This document shows, in pieces, positions 1 to 9,492 of a stretch of DNA of 64,000 nucleotides. Below the pieces are notes generated by a model, which saw only the letters and a program-made list of their open reading frames with translations, was not told where the DNA came from and did not search any database. Numbering within the stretch: the first letter of the stretch is position 1; the number at the start of each line of letters is the position of its first letter. Source of the DNA: Marinomonas primoryensis. Its GTDB lineage: Bacteria; Pseudomonadota; Gammaproteobacteria; Pseudomonadales; Marinomonadaceae. The stretch lies in contig NZ_CP054301.1 in assembly GCF_013372285.1 (NCBI RefSeq), positions 3,882,501 to 3,946,500 of the forward strand, written 5' to 3'. The position numbers and the translations under genes were made by a program.

Positions 1-327
1 TGGGGACATCATTAACGAATACAAAAAGGTCTTCCCTCTTCCTTGAAAAGTAGAAAGGAAAAGAGCGCAGCAAATACCAATAGGAACCGCAACGACTAAG
101 ACGCCGGCGGCCACAATTACGCTCGTCCATAAAGCCTGCCACATTGCACCATCTTCTGCTAAGGCGGCAAACCACTTTAGTGTCGCTCCCTTCCATGGCG
201 ATACAGTAGGAAATCGACTGTCATTGAATGTTGCCAGCCCCATGATAATAAGCGGCGTAAATAGGTATAGAAAAAATACACCAATATAAAAACGCACCCC
301 AAATCGCATAATGGTTTCAGACTTCAT
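1..327 (-). CDS. ABC transporter permease, PotC-like (3' part cut by window edge)
   Basis: Second inner-membrane permease of a polyamine-type ABC importer. Only the first 109 codons are visible. They encode one N-terminal membrane segment (about residues 10-32), a periplasmic stretch and the start of a second membrane segment, the usual beginning of a PotC/YdcV-type subunit. The conserved EAA loop would lie beyond the edge. The start ATG overlaps the stop of the upstream permease as ATGA, so the two are translationally coupled. The substrate is inferred from the binding protein of the same operon. The family call is solid; the exact substrate is not. Confidence 0.85.
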   Translation of the reverse strand, partial: MKSETIMRFGVRFYIGVFFLYLFTPLIIMGLATFNDSRFPTVSPWKGATLKWFAALAEDGAMWQALWTSVIVAAGVLVVAVPIGICCALFLSTFQGRGKTFLYSLMMSP

Positions 328-1211
328 TTTGCAATGTCTCCCAAACCGACCTTAAAGATACGCATAACCAAGGCAATAAATCCGATACAAATCACCAAAA
401 GCAAGAATGCATAAGCGGCCCCTTGGTTCCAATTACCACCCTCAAAAAACCAGTTGTAAATAATCTGAGTAAACCAACGACTCCCTGGTGAACCGAGTAG
501 CGCTGGCACCGCATAACTGCCCGCCGCCAACATAAAGGTCATAATGCAGCCGGTTGCAATACCGGGCTTAGCGTGAGGAATCACCACTCGCCAATGAGTA
601 CGGATCCAACCTGCTCCTAAATTACGCGCCGCTTTGATTTGATTTGTATCTAAGCTTTCGATGGCATTATAAATAGGAAAAATCATAAACAGGATATAGG
701 CGTACACCATACCGATTAAAACGGCACCATCACCCGATAAAAATCGAATCGGACGATCAATAAACCCTAACCCCAGCAGTAACGCATTTAATGGGCCCTT
801 ATAGGCCAAAATAATGTACCAAGAAAACGTTCGTAGGATTTCGTTAATCCAAAAAGGAATAATCAATAGGAGCAAGCATAAAGCGGCCTTTTGCGGCGTT
901 GCTACCTTGGCAAGATAAAATGCAATGGGATAGCTAACTAATAAAGTGAGCGAAGCAACCAACACACTCGACCAAATTGTTTTAAAGAAGATGGTTAAAT
1001 GTATCTTGTTGTTAAACAACGTTTCATAATTGACCAGAGAATAGGTATCTTCTGGGCCTCCAATATCAGCAGGCAATAAATTTGGACGAAATGAATAATC
1101 GACCATAAGCAGTTGCGGTAAAATCACCAAGGCAATAATCCAAATAGCAATTATGCCGAGAATACCAACGGCAAGGCCACTACCAAACCGTGCTTTGAGC
1201 TGACTAAACAT
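324..1211 (-). CDS. ABC transporter permease, PotB-like
   Basis: First permease subunit of the polyamine-type importer, 295 aa, with about six membrane segments. The cytoplasmic EAA loop is seen as AARNLGAGWIRTHWRVVIPH, which docks onto the ATPase. A longer reading frame exists, but the start at MFSQLKAR is preferred: AGGAGAGG lies a few bases upstream and the ATG overlaps the end of the ATPase gene by 8 bases. The order binding protein, ATPase, permease, permease on the minus strand points to one transcript. Substrate could be putrescine, spermidine or a related amine. Confidence 0.9.
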   Translation of the reverse strand: MFSQLKARFGSGLAVGILGIIAIWIIALVILPQLLMVDYSFRPNLLPADIGGPEDTYSLVNYETLFNNKIHLTIFFKTIWSSVLVASLTLLVSYPIAFYLAKVATPQKAALCLLLLIIPFWINEILRTFSWYIILAYKGPLNALLLGLGFIDRPIRFLSGDGAVLIGMVYAYILFMIFPIYNAIESLDTNQIKAARNLGAGWIRTHWRVVIPHAKPGIATGCIMTFMLAAGSYAVPALLGSPGSRWFTQIIYNWFFEGGNWNQGAAYAFLLLVICIGFIALVMRIFKVGLGDIAK

Positions 1212-2286
1212 GATCCTCTCCTGCAATGACAATGGCATCTTGCTCACTATAAGAAAGACTAACAGGCGTTCCTTTCTTCAAGGATTCCGAATATTGATGT
1301 GTCGCAAGCTGAATAGACAACGCTTGATCCGCCGGTGTACTTGCGTTCAACGTCAAATACGCGCCTTCAAAGTTCACTTCATTTATACTGGCTTTTAATG
1401 TATGCATCCCATCTTCTGCCTGCAGTCTGAAATGCTCAGGACGAACAAATAAAGTCGCATCACTGCCAATCGCTAAATCACCTTGAGCGCGTCCTGCTAA
1501 TTTGCCTAACGGCCCGCAGTCTAGGACAACGAAATTAGGGTTGCTATCAATTACCTTGCCTCGGATACCATTATTTTCTCCCACAAAGGAGGCGACAAAA
1601 GCCGTTTTAGGGTCACGGTAAAGAGTAATGGGATCGGCAACTTGCTGTATTTGTCCAGCAGACATAACCGCGACTCGATCCGACATTGTCAACGCTTCAC
1701 CTTGGTCATGAGTAATATAAATAAAGGTAATGCCTGTTTTACGCTGAATTTCTTTCAACTCTAGACGCATATGCTGACGCAGCTTTAAATCAAGTGCAGA
1801 TAACGGCTCATCAAGTAGTAACACTTGTGGTTCAACGGCCAACGCGCGGGCAATCGCAATACGTTGCTTTTGACCACCAGATAACTCTGATATTTTTTTC
1901 GCACCACTGTCTTCCAATGCCACCAACTCAAGTAATCGGTCAGAAGCTTTTTTGCGCTCACTTTTCGAAACGCCGCGAACCTCTAAGCCAAATTCTATAT
2001 TTTCAGCCACAGTCATAAGAGGAAAAAGTGCGAGATTTTGAAAAATCATCGAAGTCGGGCGTTTATTGGCTGGCACACCACGCATACTTTGGCCACCAAT
2101 TTTAACATCACCTTCCGTAGGATCTAAAAAACCACTGATCATGTTCAAGATAGTTGTTTTGCCACAACCGGACGGGCCTAAGAAACTAAAAAATTCACCC
2201 GATTCTATTTTTAAGTCAGTTTTCTGGATGGCAGTAAAATCGCCAAATTGCATAACGGTATTATCTAAATGAACACTACTATCCAT
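1204..2286 (-). CDS. ABC transporter ATP-binding protein, PotA-like
   Basis: Nucleotide-binding subunit that powers the neighbouring permeases, about 360 aa. Walker A is GPSGCGKTT, the ABC signature is LSGGQKQRIAIARAL, Walker B is VLLLDEP, and the switch His is in YITHDQGEA. The C-terminal 120 residues form a TOBE-type regulatory domain, as usual in PotA/FbpC-type ATPases. The start is placed at MDSSVHL, which has GAGAGA upstream, rather than at an in-frame ATG eleven codons earlier. A terminator-like hairpin separates this gene from the binding-protein gene, so transporter subunits are probably made in smaller amounts than the binding protein. Confidence 0.92.
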   Translation of the reverse strand: MDSSVHLDNTVMQFGDFTAIQKTDLKIESGEFFSFLGPSGCGKTTILNMISGFLDPTEGDVKIGGQSMRGVPANKRPTSMIFQNLALFPLMTVAENIEFGLEVRGVSKSERKKASDRLLELVALEDSGAKKISELSGGQKQRIAIARALAVEPQVLLLDEPLSALDLKLRQHMRLELKEIQRKTGITFIYITHDQGEALTMSDRVAVMSAGQIQQVADPITLYRDPKTAFVASFVGENNGIRGKVIDSNPNFVVLDCGPLGKLAGRAQGDLAIGSDATLFVRPEHFRLQAEDGMHTLKASINEVNFEGAYLTLNASTPADQALSIQLATHQYSESLKKGTPVSLSYSEQDAIVIAGEDHV

Positions 2287-2315
2287 ATTTCTCTCACTAA
2301 TTATTTTTTCTCGAT

Positions 2316-2352
2316 ACAAAAAGCCCCTTGTTCAAAAATCACAAGGGGCTTT
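2316..2352 (-). terminator. Intercistronic terminator-like hairpin after the PotD-like gene
   Basis: A perfect 12-bp stem (2320-2331 with 2341-2352) with a 9-nt loop, followed on the minus strand by a run of T. It sits between the binding-protein gene and the ATPase gene. It may terminate part of the transcripts or protect the 3' end of the binding-protein mRNA. Confidence 0.8.
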
Positions 2353-2363
2353 CGAGGTTCTAT

Positions 2364-3476
2364 TTATGCTGACAAGTAACGGTCTTGGTATTCGTTACGA
2401 AGCGCAACATACCAAGGTTCTTGAATTGGCCACCACCAAAGATTAGCAAGATCTTGCTTGCTGTAAGAATCTTGAAAGAACTGTTTCGTTGCTGCAGGCA
2501 ATAATGCATCGGCACCTTTAGCGGTTGAGTTATAGCCCGTCGCTTTTACAAACATGGCACCCGCTTCTGGCGTATAATACCAATTAATAAACTCATACAC
2601 TGAATCAGTATTGTTGGCATTTTTAGGAATAACAAAACCTTCCATCCAAGCCAATGCACCTTCTTTGGGCGCACCGTAAGCAATAGGCTCACCTTCTGTT
2701 TTAAGTTTGAATGCAGTGCTGTCCCAAGTTTGACCAATAACGGCACCATTGGTACGGAATGCTCCTTGCGCTTCATTCTCTGTAGACCAAAACTGAGCAA
2801 TAGAGCTCTTATGTTCAGCAGCTACTTTTAGAATGACTTCAAAGTTCGCACGCATCGCTTTTTCAGTTTTATAAGAGTCAAGTAGTGGGAAAGGAAGCTT
2901 ACCAGCTTTCTCCAACCACAAGCCGATTCCAACCAAAGCCGAATGTCCACGCACTGTAACGCCACCAGCATTTTCAGGCTTCCACAAGTCACCGTAGCTT
3001 AGGCTTTTAGGGTTAACACTCGCATCTTGAGTGTTATAAGCTATGGCTTCCGTCCCCCAATCGGATGGCGCAAAATAACGCTTACCGTTTACAATTCCCC
3101 CTACATCTGAACCAGCAAGAGCACTTTCTAAACAGCCGCCCCAGTTCACTCGTTTCACATCAAGTGGCTGAATCAAATCATAGTCAACATAACCAGGAAC
3201 ACGGTCAACGGTTGGCATAATGATATCGAAACCTGTTCCATCCGTAGCACGCAAAGAGTTCATCAACTCATCGTTTGTACCGTAGGGAGTAAACGTGGCA
3301 TTGATGCCTGTTTTTGCTTTAAAGTCGGATAACATTTCATCGGTAATGTAACCAGCCCACGCATAAATACGCAGCTCTTTATTAGCAGCAATGGCTTGAT
3401 TAATTGAAAACGGGGTAGCGGCAACAGCACCTGCAACAGAGGCGCCTTTCACGAATTGACGACGGGAAAGGGTCAT
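2364..3476 (-). CDS. Extracellular solute-binding protein, PotD-like, Tat-exported
   Basis: Periplasmic binding protein of a polyamine-type ABC importer, 370 aa. The N-terminus carries a twin-arginine signal (SRRQFVK followed by a short hydrophobic stretch ending near AIA), so it is probably exported folded by Tat, unlike E. coli PotD. The mature part starts KELRIYAWAGYI, typical of the PotD/PotF family, and has the family's WGTEAIAYN segment. AAGGAG lies just upstream of the ATG. It is the first gene of the operon that continues leftwards. Putrescine/spermidine is the family default; other amines are possible. Confidence 0.88.
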   Translation of the reverse strand: MTLSRRQFVKGASVAGAVAATPFSINQAIAANKELRIYAWAGYITDEMLSDFKAKTGINATFTPYGTNDELMNSLRATDGTGFDIIMPTVDRVPGYVDYDLIQPLDVKRVNWGGCLESALAGSDVGGIVNGKRYFAPSDWGTEAIAYNTQDASVNPKSLSYGDLWKPENAGGVTVRGHSALVGIGLWLEKAGKLPFPLLDSYKTEKAMRANFEVILKVAAEHKSSIAQFWSTENEAQGAFRTNGAVIGQTWDSTAFKLKTEGEPIAYGAPKEGALAWMEGFVIPKNANNTDSVYEFINWYYTPEAGAMFVKATGYNSTAKGADALLPAATKQFFQDSYSKQDLANLWWWPIQEPWYVALRNEYQDRYLSA

Positions 3477-3808
3477 TTTTGAGCTCCTTAAGCTTTAAGT
3501 CATTGTTTTATTATTTCATTAGAGAAGCGTCTCAACGCTTCAAACACACTTTTATTAAACGCTTGTTTAATATCTTTTTCAATTTAATACAAAATAATGA
3601 CGAAAAAGTGACCATGGAAGATATTTTTTCGAAATGGCTAAGCTAATCTCTAACATTGTCGTTAATGGTCAATTTATTGGTGATTTTAGGTGTTTTAAAT
3701 TCTGTCTCACGCAAACCCTATCACCCCCCTTTCTTGTCACATTTTTGTCACACACACAGATTAAAGTAGTCCAACCCGTAACATTATGTGAATAAAGTAG
3801 GTTCTTGA
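3477..3808. promoter_or_regulatory. Divergent intergenic region (PotD-like operon / chemoreceptor) with a palindrome
   Basis: This 332-base gap must hold promoters for both divergent genes. It contains a perfect inverted repeat TTAAACgcttGTTTAA at 3555-3570 and a second, GAAGCG/CGCTTC, at 3523-3542. Both lie within about 100 bases of the PotD-like start and could be operators. No clear -10/-35 pair could be picked with confidence. Confidence 0.4.
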
Positions 3809-5782
3809 TTGAAAATTTCCCATGTAACACGAACGACGACAATAAGTTATTTAGTGATTGCAGTTATGCTTATTGTCTTACTGCTTTGGAGCTTAATGAA
3901 ATTTCGTAGCGCCTTTGAGCAAAGCGACACTTATACGCAAGTGTGGGAGTACTCATCTATCGACTTAAAACAACAAATCGAAGGCTATTTATCTTCAGGG
4001 GAGGCCTCTGCCTTACAGACAGCAGAAGGGTTTATTCAACAGCAAATCCGCCCAGCACTCAGCACCTTGCCAAACTCGATTAAAAACCCCATAAATGAAC
4101 AGCTGATTGAAATCGAGAAAAGTCTTCAATCCGATGTAAGAGCCGCCGGAAAATTATCTGGCAGCCCTTTTGCACTAATCGAAAACAACGAGCGCCAAAC
4201 CCTGCTGTCTTTAGATTCCTTAGCTGACAAAGTACAGTTGCTTCAAGCAAAAAACAATTTACAAACTGCTGCACCTTATATCGCAAGCCAAGCCTTTTTA
4301 TATGCTGACCTTGCTCATGTAAACAGTGCTAAAAACGATTATTTAGCCAACAACACACCAGACAATTATCAACGCCTAAAACAGTCTGTTTTAACCTTTC
4401 AATCTCACATCAAAGAGTTTAGCAACCTGCCTATACTTGTATTAGATGAAGAGCAAAACACAGACACAGCCGATGACTTATCCTCCTTAATGGGATGGGC
4501 GAATGAATCAGAAATCAATGATGAGGCAACCGACCCTCTAGAAGAAACCAAAAGCGAACTCCGTACTTGGTCTAGCCGCTATTTAAAAGACGTTGACTCT
4601 AGTCTCGCAAGTATTCAACAAGCCATTGAAGCACAAAATCGGATACGTACATTGATCAGCCAGCTTGAAAATATTTTAAAGGCTGGCACTCAGGACATTC
4701 AAAAAAGCGCTCAAACCACTCAAGAGCAGACACTACTGGCCTTTTCTATATTTGTTATTCTGATGGTATTGACCACTATCTTGGTACATGTTTTTCAAAA
4801 TAAAGTCGTCGTAAAAAGCGCCAAAGATTTATACATTGCCGTCAAAGAATTAGTCGAGCACCAAAATATCAACACGCTCAAAGTAGGAAAAAACAAAAAT
4901 GAGCTCTCTGACGTAGCGCATTACCTAAACCGTTATTTAGAGCAAATAGCGGTTCAGCGACAACAAAGAGACACCGAGCTCAACAACATTTCGATTTCAC
5001 TCAACGACATGTTGAACGCCTTTGGGCAAGTGCACGAACTAAGTACCGCCTCGAACCGAGAATTAGACAGCACTCTAAAAATGTCCAACCACATCGAAGT
5101 GCTGGCGAACAAGGCTGAAGTCCGAGCACGTGAGGTAGAGACCTACGCAATAGAAACAAATACCGCCATGACACACAGCGTCGGTCAAGCCGCATCACTG
5201 GCTGTGGCCAACCAAACCACCGTTGAGAGATTAAACAGTAGTAAGAAGTCTTTACTGAATCTAGAGTCGTCCGTGTCTAGTGCTACCTCAATTGTTAGCG
5301 GCATCAGAGATATTTCAGAGCAAACTAACTTACTGGCTTTAAACGCAGCCATTGAAGCCGCACGAGCGGGAGAACATGGGCGAGGTTTTGCCGTTGTCGC
5401 ATCGGAAGTTCGAACACTATCGAGTCGAACACAACAATCATTAGAAGAAATCACTGAAATTTTTGCCCTTCTCTCCTCCGCCACCAGCAAACTTAAAAAC
5501 AACCTAGAGCTTATTGAAAGCGCCTCGACAGAACAGATAAGCTTAACTCAAACATTGGGGCAATCTGCTCAAGAGGTGCTTGAAAAGTCTAAGCAATCTA
5601 CTCAGCTCGCAAAAAAATCAACTGGCTATGCTGCGGAGCAAAAACTTGGCATGAGTGACCTTAATGACGCTGTCGTCAAAGTGAGGGAGCAAGCCAATGA
5701 GTCTGAAGAGTTTATGTCTAAAGTGACAGATAGTATCAAGCAAAAAATTCAAGACATCACCACAACGCTGGGTATCAAATAA
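3809..5782 (+). CDS. Methyl-accepting chemotaxis protein
   Basis: Transmembrane chemoreceptor of 657 aa. It has a first membrane segment at about residues 12-30, a long periplasmic sensor of roughly 280 residues rich in helix, a second segment near residues 308-328, and a cytoplasmic helical bundle. The signalling tip is seen as [20 protein letters not shown], which binds CheA/CheW. No C-terminal NWETF-type tether is present. The best start is TTG at 3809, with AAGTAGG upstream; no ATG lies before the first membrane segment. The sensor type is not recognised. Its position divergent from a polyamine importer is suggestive but not evidence of ligand. Confidence 0.9.
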   Translation: MKISHVTRTTTISYLVIAVMLIVLLLWSLMKFRSAFEQSDTYTQVWEYSSIDLKQQIEGYLSSGEASALQTAEGFIQQQIRPALSTLPNSIKNPINEQLIEIEKSLQSDVRAAGKLSGSPFALIENNERQTLLSLDSLADKVQLLQAKNNLQTAAPYIASQAFLYADLAHVNSAKNDYLANNTPDNYQRLKQSVLTFQSHIKEFSNLPILVLDEEQNTDTADDLSSLMGWANESEINDEATDPLEETKSELRTWSSRYLKDVDSSLASIQQAIEAQNRIRTLISQLENILKAGTQDIQKSAQTTQEQTLLAFSIFVILMVLTTILVHVFQNKVVVKSAKDLYIAVKELVEHQNINTLKVGKNKNELSDVAHYLNRYLEQIAVQRQQRDTELNNISISLNDMLNAFGQVHELSTASNRELDSTLKMSNHIEVLANKAEVRAREVETYAIETNTAMTHSVGQAASLAVANQTTVERLNSSKKSLLNLESSVSSATSIVSGIRDISEQTNLLALNAAIEAARAGEHGRGFAVVASEVRTLSSRTQQSLEEITEIFALLSSATSKLKNNLELIESASTEQISLTQTLGQSAQEVLEKSKQSTQLAKKSTGYAAEQKLGMSDLNDAVVKVREQANESEEFMSKVTDSIKQKIQDITTTLGIK

Positions 5783-5821
5783 CGATTAAAGACGATGGGC
5801 GATACAAAAGGTAAAGACAAA

Positions 5822-5850
5822 AAAATCCAGCTTACGCTGGATTTTTTACA
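5822..5850. terminator. Bidirectional terminator between the chemoreceptor gene and serA
   Basis: A 10-bp stem (5822-5831 with 5836-5845) closed by a TTAC tetraloop. The A-rich and T-rich flanks let it act on transcripts from both converging genes. Confidence 0.88.
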
Positions 5851-5871
5851 TCATAAGCTCACAGCACAAGC

Positions 5872-7101
5872 TTAAAACAAAACACGAGCTTTAACTGTTC
5901 CTTCAACTTCTTTGACTTTCTCAAGAGCCAATTCACCTTCTTCTGCATCAACATCCATCACCATATAGCCAAGTTTCTCCGTGGTACGAAGATACTGGCC
6001 TGTAATGTTAATGTTATGTTCAGAGAAAATAGCGTTGATCTTAGACAGTACACCAGGACGGTTCTCGTGAATGTGCAAGATACGATGATTGTCTGCTTGA
6101 GCAGGCAATGCCACTTCAGGGAAGTTAACCGCAGCCGTTGTGGTACCCACATCAGAGTATTTAATCAGTTTATCAGCCACTTCAACACCGATGTTCTCTT
6201 GCGCTTCCATGGTGCTACCACCAACATGAGGCGTTAGAATCACATTGTCTAAACCGCGCAATGGAGAAACGAACTCTTCGTCATTACCTTTTGGCTCAAC
6301 AGGAAACACATCGACCGCTGCGCCGCCTAGATTTCCAGATTTAATGGCGTCAGCCACCGCATCAAGATCCGCAACCGTGCCACGAGAAGCGTTAATGAAG
6401 ATAGAACCTTTCTTCATTTGAGACACTTCTTTCGCGCCGATCATCATTTTAGTCGAGTTGGTTTCTGGCACATGCAGACTGATAATATCGCTGGTAGACA
6501 ACAATTCTTTCAGGCTTTTGATTTGGCGCGCATTACCCAAAGGCAATTTAGTAACAATGTCGTAAAAGCAAACGTCCATGCCTAGAGATTCTGCTAGTAC
6601 GCTCAACTGTGTACCGATGCTGCCATAACCAATAATACCTAAACGCTTACCACGAGTCTCATAAGAACCGACGGCAGATTTAATCCAGCCACCACGATGA
6701 CACGCTGCATTTTTTGCAGGAATACCTCGAAGCAATAGAATCAATTGACCAAGCACTAACTCTGCTACGCTACGCGTATTCGAGAACGGTGCATTGAAGA
6801 CAACGATGCCTTTTGCACTTGCTGCGTCTAAATTAACTTGGTTAGTACCAATGCAGAAACAACCAATAGCAACCAATTTATTGGCATGTTCTAACACCTT
6901 CTCGGTTAATTGAGTACGAGATCGAATGCCAATAAAATGCGCTTCCGCGATTTTTTCGATCAATTCATCCTCTGCTAATGCGGTTTTATGATACTCAATG
7001 TTGCTATAGCCTGCGTCATGCAATGCATCCAGTGCAGATTGATGAACGCCTTCTAATAACAAGATTTTGATTTTGTCTTTGTCTAGTGAGTTACTACTCA
7101 T
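5872..7101 (-). CDS. serA: D-3-phosphoglycerate dehydrogenase
   Basis: Catalyses the first committed step of serine synthesis, oxidising 3-phosphoglycerate to 3-phosphohydroxypyruvate with NAD. The 409-aa product matches the E. coli SerA type in length and order: substrate domain, NAD-binding Rossmann motif GIIGYGSIGTQL, INASRGTV containing the catalytic Arg region, PHVGGSTMEAQENIG, and a C-terminal ACT domain starting around HIHENRPGVLSKIN, which in E. coli mediates serine feedback inhibition. The start is set at MSSNSLDKDKIK, which aligns with the family start; an in-frame upstream ATG would add 18 residues not found in relatives. Confidence 0.96.
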   Translation of the reverse strand: MSSNSLDKDKIKILLLEGVHQSALDALHDAGYSNIEYHKTALAEDELIEKIAEAHFIGIRSRTQLTEKVLEHANKLVAIGCFCIGTNQVNLDAASAKGIVVFNAPFSNTRSVAELVLGQLILLLRGIPAKNAACHRGGWIKSAVGSYETRGKRLGIIGYGSIGTQLSVLAESLGMDVCFYDIVTKLPLGNARQIKSLKELLSTSDIISLHVPETNSTKMMIGAKEVSQMKKGSIFINASRGTVADLDAVADAIKSGNLGGAAVDVFPVEPKGNDEEFVSPLRGLDNVILTPHVGGSTMEAQENIGVEVADKLIKYSDVGTTTAAVNFPEVALPAQADNHRILHIHENRPGVLSKINAIFSEHNINITGQYLRTTEKLGYMVMDVDAEEGELALEKVKEVEGTVKARVLF

Positions 7102-7217
7102 GGCTCGTTCGACTTCTCTATGGTGGTGGGGGAAAAAGTTGACGTATGTTAACACAAATAAAGCGCTTACCTTAATGCCGATAAGGGAATGTCTTTCATT
7201 ATGACAAGAGGAACGTT

Positions 7218-7250
7218 CATAGAGAAACCGTAAATAACGGCCTCTCTATG
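7218..7250. repeat. 14-bp hairpin between trmA and serA
   Basis: Minus-strand RNA could form a 14-bp stem with two G-U pairs and a 5-nt loop, ending 10 bases past the trmA stop. It lacks a T run, so it is either a weak terminator or an mRNA-stabilising structure. Confidence 0.5.
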
Positions 7251-7259
7251 CGAGTATTT

Positions 7260-8363
7260 TTAGACGGGTTGTTTTCTCTGTAAATACACACCTGTTTCTA
7301 CATGATGAGTATAGGGAAACTGATCAAACATGGCGAAACGCACTACTTCATGTGTACTCGACAATGACTCTAAGTTTGACTTCAGTGTTTCAGGGTTACA
7401 TGAAATATAAAGAATGGAATCTATCTTGCGAATCAATTCAACCGTTGCGTCATCCAAACCTGCACGAGGTGGATCAACCAGCACAACAGAAGGGGTAAGT
7501 TCACTAACACCCGCTTGAACAAGGCCCTTTGGCAACTCAACATCACCGTTTAACGCGGCAGAAACGTCTTCACTGGCCATTTTGACCACTTGAACATTAT
7601 GCATGCCGTTAATCGCAATGTTTAACTGTGCCGAGTTAACCGAGACTTTTGAAATTTCCGTCGCCACCACGCGGTCAAAACGTCGAGCCAGAGGAATGGA
7701 AAAATTACCATTACCACAATACATTTCTAACAAATCGCCTGACGCTTCTTTTGTTACGTCCAATGCCCATTCCAACATTTTTTCACTGATGCTGGCATTA
7801 GGCTGAGTGAAGCTATTTTCTACCTGCTGATAATGAAATTTTTGGCCATGTACGGTCAAGGTTTCCATGACAAAATCACGGGTCAAAATTTGCTTTTTCT
7901 TACGACTACGACCAATAAAATGGCAAGCCGGAAACGCGTCATTAAGCTGCTGTGCGGCGGCATTCCACTCATCATCAATCGGCTTATGATAAAGCAAGCT
8001 AATCAAAGCTTCTCCTGTAGTGGTCGTTAAAAAATCGACCTGGAAAAGTTTATGTCGCAATATCGGCGTATCTCGTACTGCATCAATCAATTTTGGCATC
8101 AACTCATTAATAAGATGAGAAGCAGCAAGAAACTGATCGGTACGAATTGGGGTTCTAGGATCCGCAGGATCAAACATCGCATAATATAAGTCATCGCCTT
8201 CATGCCAAATTCGAAACTCAGCGCGCATACGATAGTGAGAAGGCTGGCTCGCGTATACTTCCATCTCAGGCAATGACAAACTCACCATTAATTTGGCTAA
8301 TTCAGCTTGCTTATCTTGCAGCTGCTTTTCATACATTTCTGGTTGGATTTGATCCGGTCTCAT
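7260..8363 (-). CDS. trmA: tRNA (uracil-5-)-methyltransferase
   Basis: Methylates U54 in the T loop of tRNAs (ribothymidine) using SAM; cytoplasmic. The 367-aa protein follows the E. coli TrmA pattern closely: SHYRMRAEFRIWHEGDDLYY near the N-terminus, QVENSFTQPNA, SAM motif LEMYCGNGNFSIPLA, VDPPRAGLD, the nucleophile Cys in YISCNPETL, and the general-base Glu near the C-terminus in HHVETGVYL. The gene stands alone upstream of serA on the same strand with a 158-base gap. Length and motifs are complete. Confidence 0.96.
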   Translation of the reverse strand: MRPDQIQPEMYEKQLQDKQAELAKLMVSLSLPEMEVYASQPSHYRMRAEFRIWHEGDDLYYAMFDPADPRTPIRTDQFLAASHLINELMPKLIDAVRDTPILRHKLFQVDFLTTTTGEALISLLYHKPIDDEWNAAAQQLNDAFPACHFIGRSRKKKQILTRDFVMETLTVHGQKFHYQQVENSFTQPNASISEKMLEWALDVTKEASGDLLEMYCGNGNFSIPLARRFDRVVATEISKVSVNSAQLNIAINGMHNVQVVKMASEDVSAALNGDVELPKGLVQAGVSELTPSVVLVDPPRAGLDDATVELIRKIDSILYISCNPETLKSNLESLSSTHEVVRFAMFDQFPYTHHVETGVYLQRKQPV

Positions 8364-8493
8364 GACTCATTCTCTTAAAAGCGATAGGAACTAGCTAGCT
8401 TAAAAACAATTGGCACTAGTTATCTTTAAGCGCGGCATTATACGAGTTCCCTCTTCACAAATCTAATGACCCAAATAAATGAAGTAAACCGAA

Positions 8494-9489
8494 TTAATGA
8501 AGATATTGAGGTCCCAGTAGAATAGCGAGCGATAATGTCAGCGAAAACGTACCGTCGTAGTCGTCTTCTTCTTCATGGGTAAACTGAGGCGTCACCTGAC
8601 CAATAAGCCAATCTTTGTAGAGAAGACGCTCATATTGAATGTTATATAAAAAACTGTCTGGCTCAATAGACTGCTCGCCTGATTGAAGAAAGCTCAATTG
8701 ATACGCCATCCGATTTTTTTCATTCAATGAATGCTGAATAATAAAATTTTCACGGACATAAAATAGCCCTTCTTTATCAAGCCAAGTTACGCCAAAGTCT
8801 GTACTGAAATTCAAAGTAGGGCTCGTAGCGTAACCTAAACCTAGGCCATAACGTGCGCCAATGCCTTTAGAATAATAAGCAAATGCTTCTTGATTTTGCC
8901 ACCAATTCCACGATCCAGTAACGTCACTCTGTTTAAGGCGTAATCGTAAAAATGGATCAAGAGGAAAGTCTACTTTTATACCAGCATCAAGATCTAACCC
9001 TATGTCTTCTTGTATATAACGCACAGCAGCCGAGATATTCGATTTCAAGGCAGAATTTACAATGCCATTTTGTTGAGACGATTCGCCTCGCAAACTTTCA
9101 GGTGCCAAAGAGTCAGGTTCAGACTCGATGATTAAGCGTAATCTATCTTGAGTATTTGGCAATTTAAGCCTAGTACGAAAATCAAAAAAGCCAGAACGGT
9201 CACTTCCACTTAATACCGTGCCAAATCGCACGTCTAAATAACTATCTGAAGGTTGGCTGCGTTCAGTTCCGGATAAAAAGGAATCTATATTTGTCGACCA
9301 ACTGCCAATTGTTTTTGAAACCGTCTCATGTGAACTCAACCACCAAGAAGGTTCAGTATTTTTTCCTACCTGCTCACTGTTTTCAAATTGAGCAACCGTA
9401 TTACTAACCTCCTCTTCAGCAGAAGAAACGGGCAAGGAGCAAAAAGCAGCCAAACAAAGCATTGCAAAACGCCCCTTGCTTACGAACAT
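8494..9489 (-). CDS. Conserved outer-membrane-like protein of unknown function
   Basis: 331 aa, not recognised as a named family. A Sec signal peptide covers about residues 1-24, with likely cleavage after SSA. The mature part lacks hydrophobic helices and has many alternating aromatic and polar residues (for example GIGARYGLGLGYAT and FSLTLSLAILLGP at the end), as expected for a beta-barrel. The gene follows the mtnN stop by 3 bases and is the last member of the LuxP-like/LuxQ-like/mtnN operon. A surface or porin role is inferred only from fold appearance. Confidence 0.7.
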   Translation of the reverse strand: MFVSKGRFAMLCLAAFCSLPVSSAEEEVSNTVAQFENSEQVGKNTEPSWWLSSHETVSKTIGSWSTNIDSFLSGTERSQPSDSYLDVRFGTVLSGSDRSGFFDFRTRLKLPNTQDRLRLIIESEPDSLAPESLRGESSQQNGIVNSALKSNISAAVRYIQEDIGLDLDAGIKVDFPLDPFLRLRLKQSDVTGSWNWWQNQEAFAYYSKGIGARYGLGLGYATSPTLNFSTDFGVTWLDKEGLFYVRENFIIQHSLNEKNRMAYQLSFLQSGEQSIEPDSFLYNIQYERLLYKDWLIGQVTPQFTHEEEDDYDGTFSLTLSLAILLGPQYLH

Positions 9490-9492
9490 AAC

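Noticed and set aside
7102-7155. Upstream start for serA adding MLTYVNFFPHHHREVERA
   Set aside because: It has no counterpart in SerA proteins. The His-rich run looked like an attenuator leader, but it is in frame with serA and no terminator/anti-terminator pair is visible.
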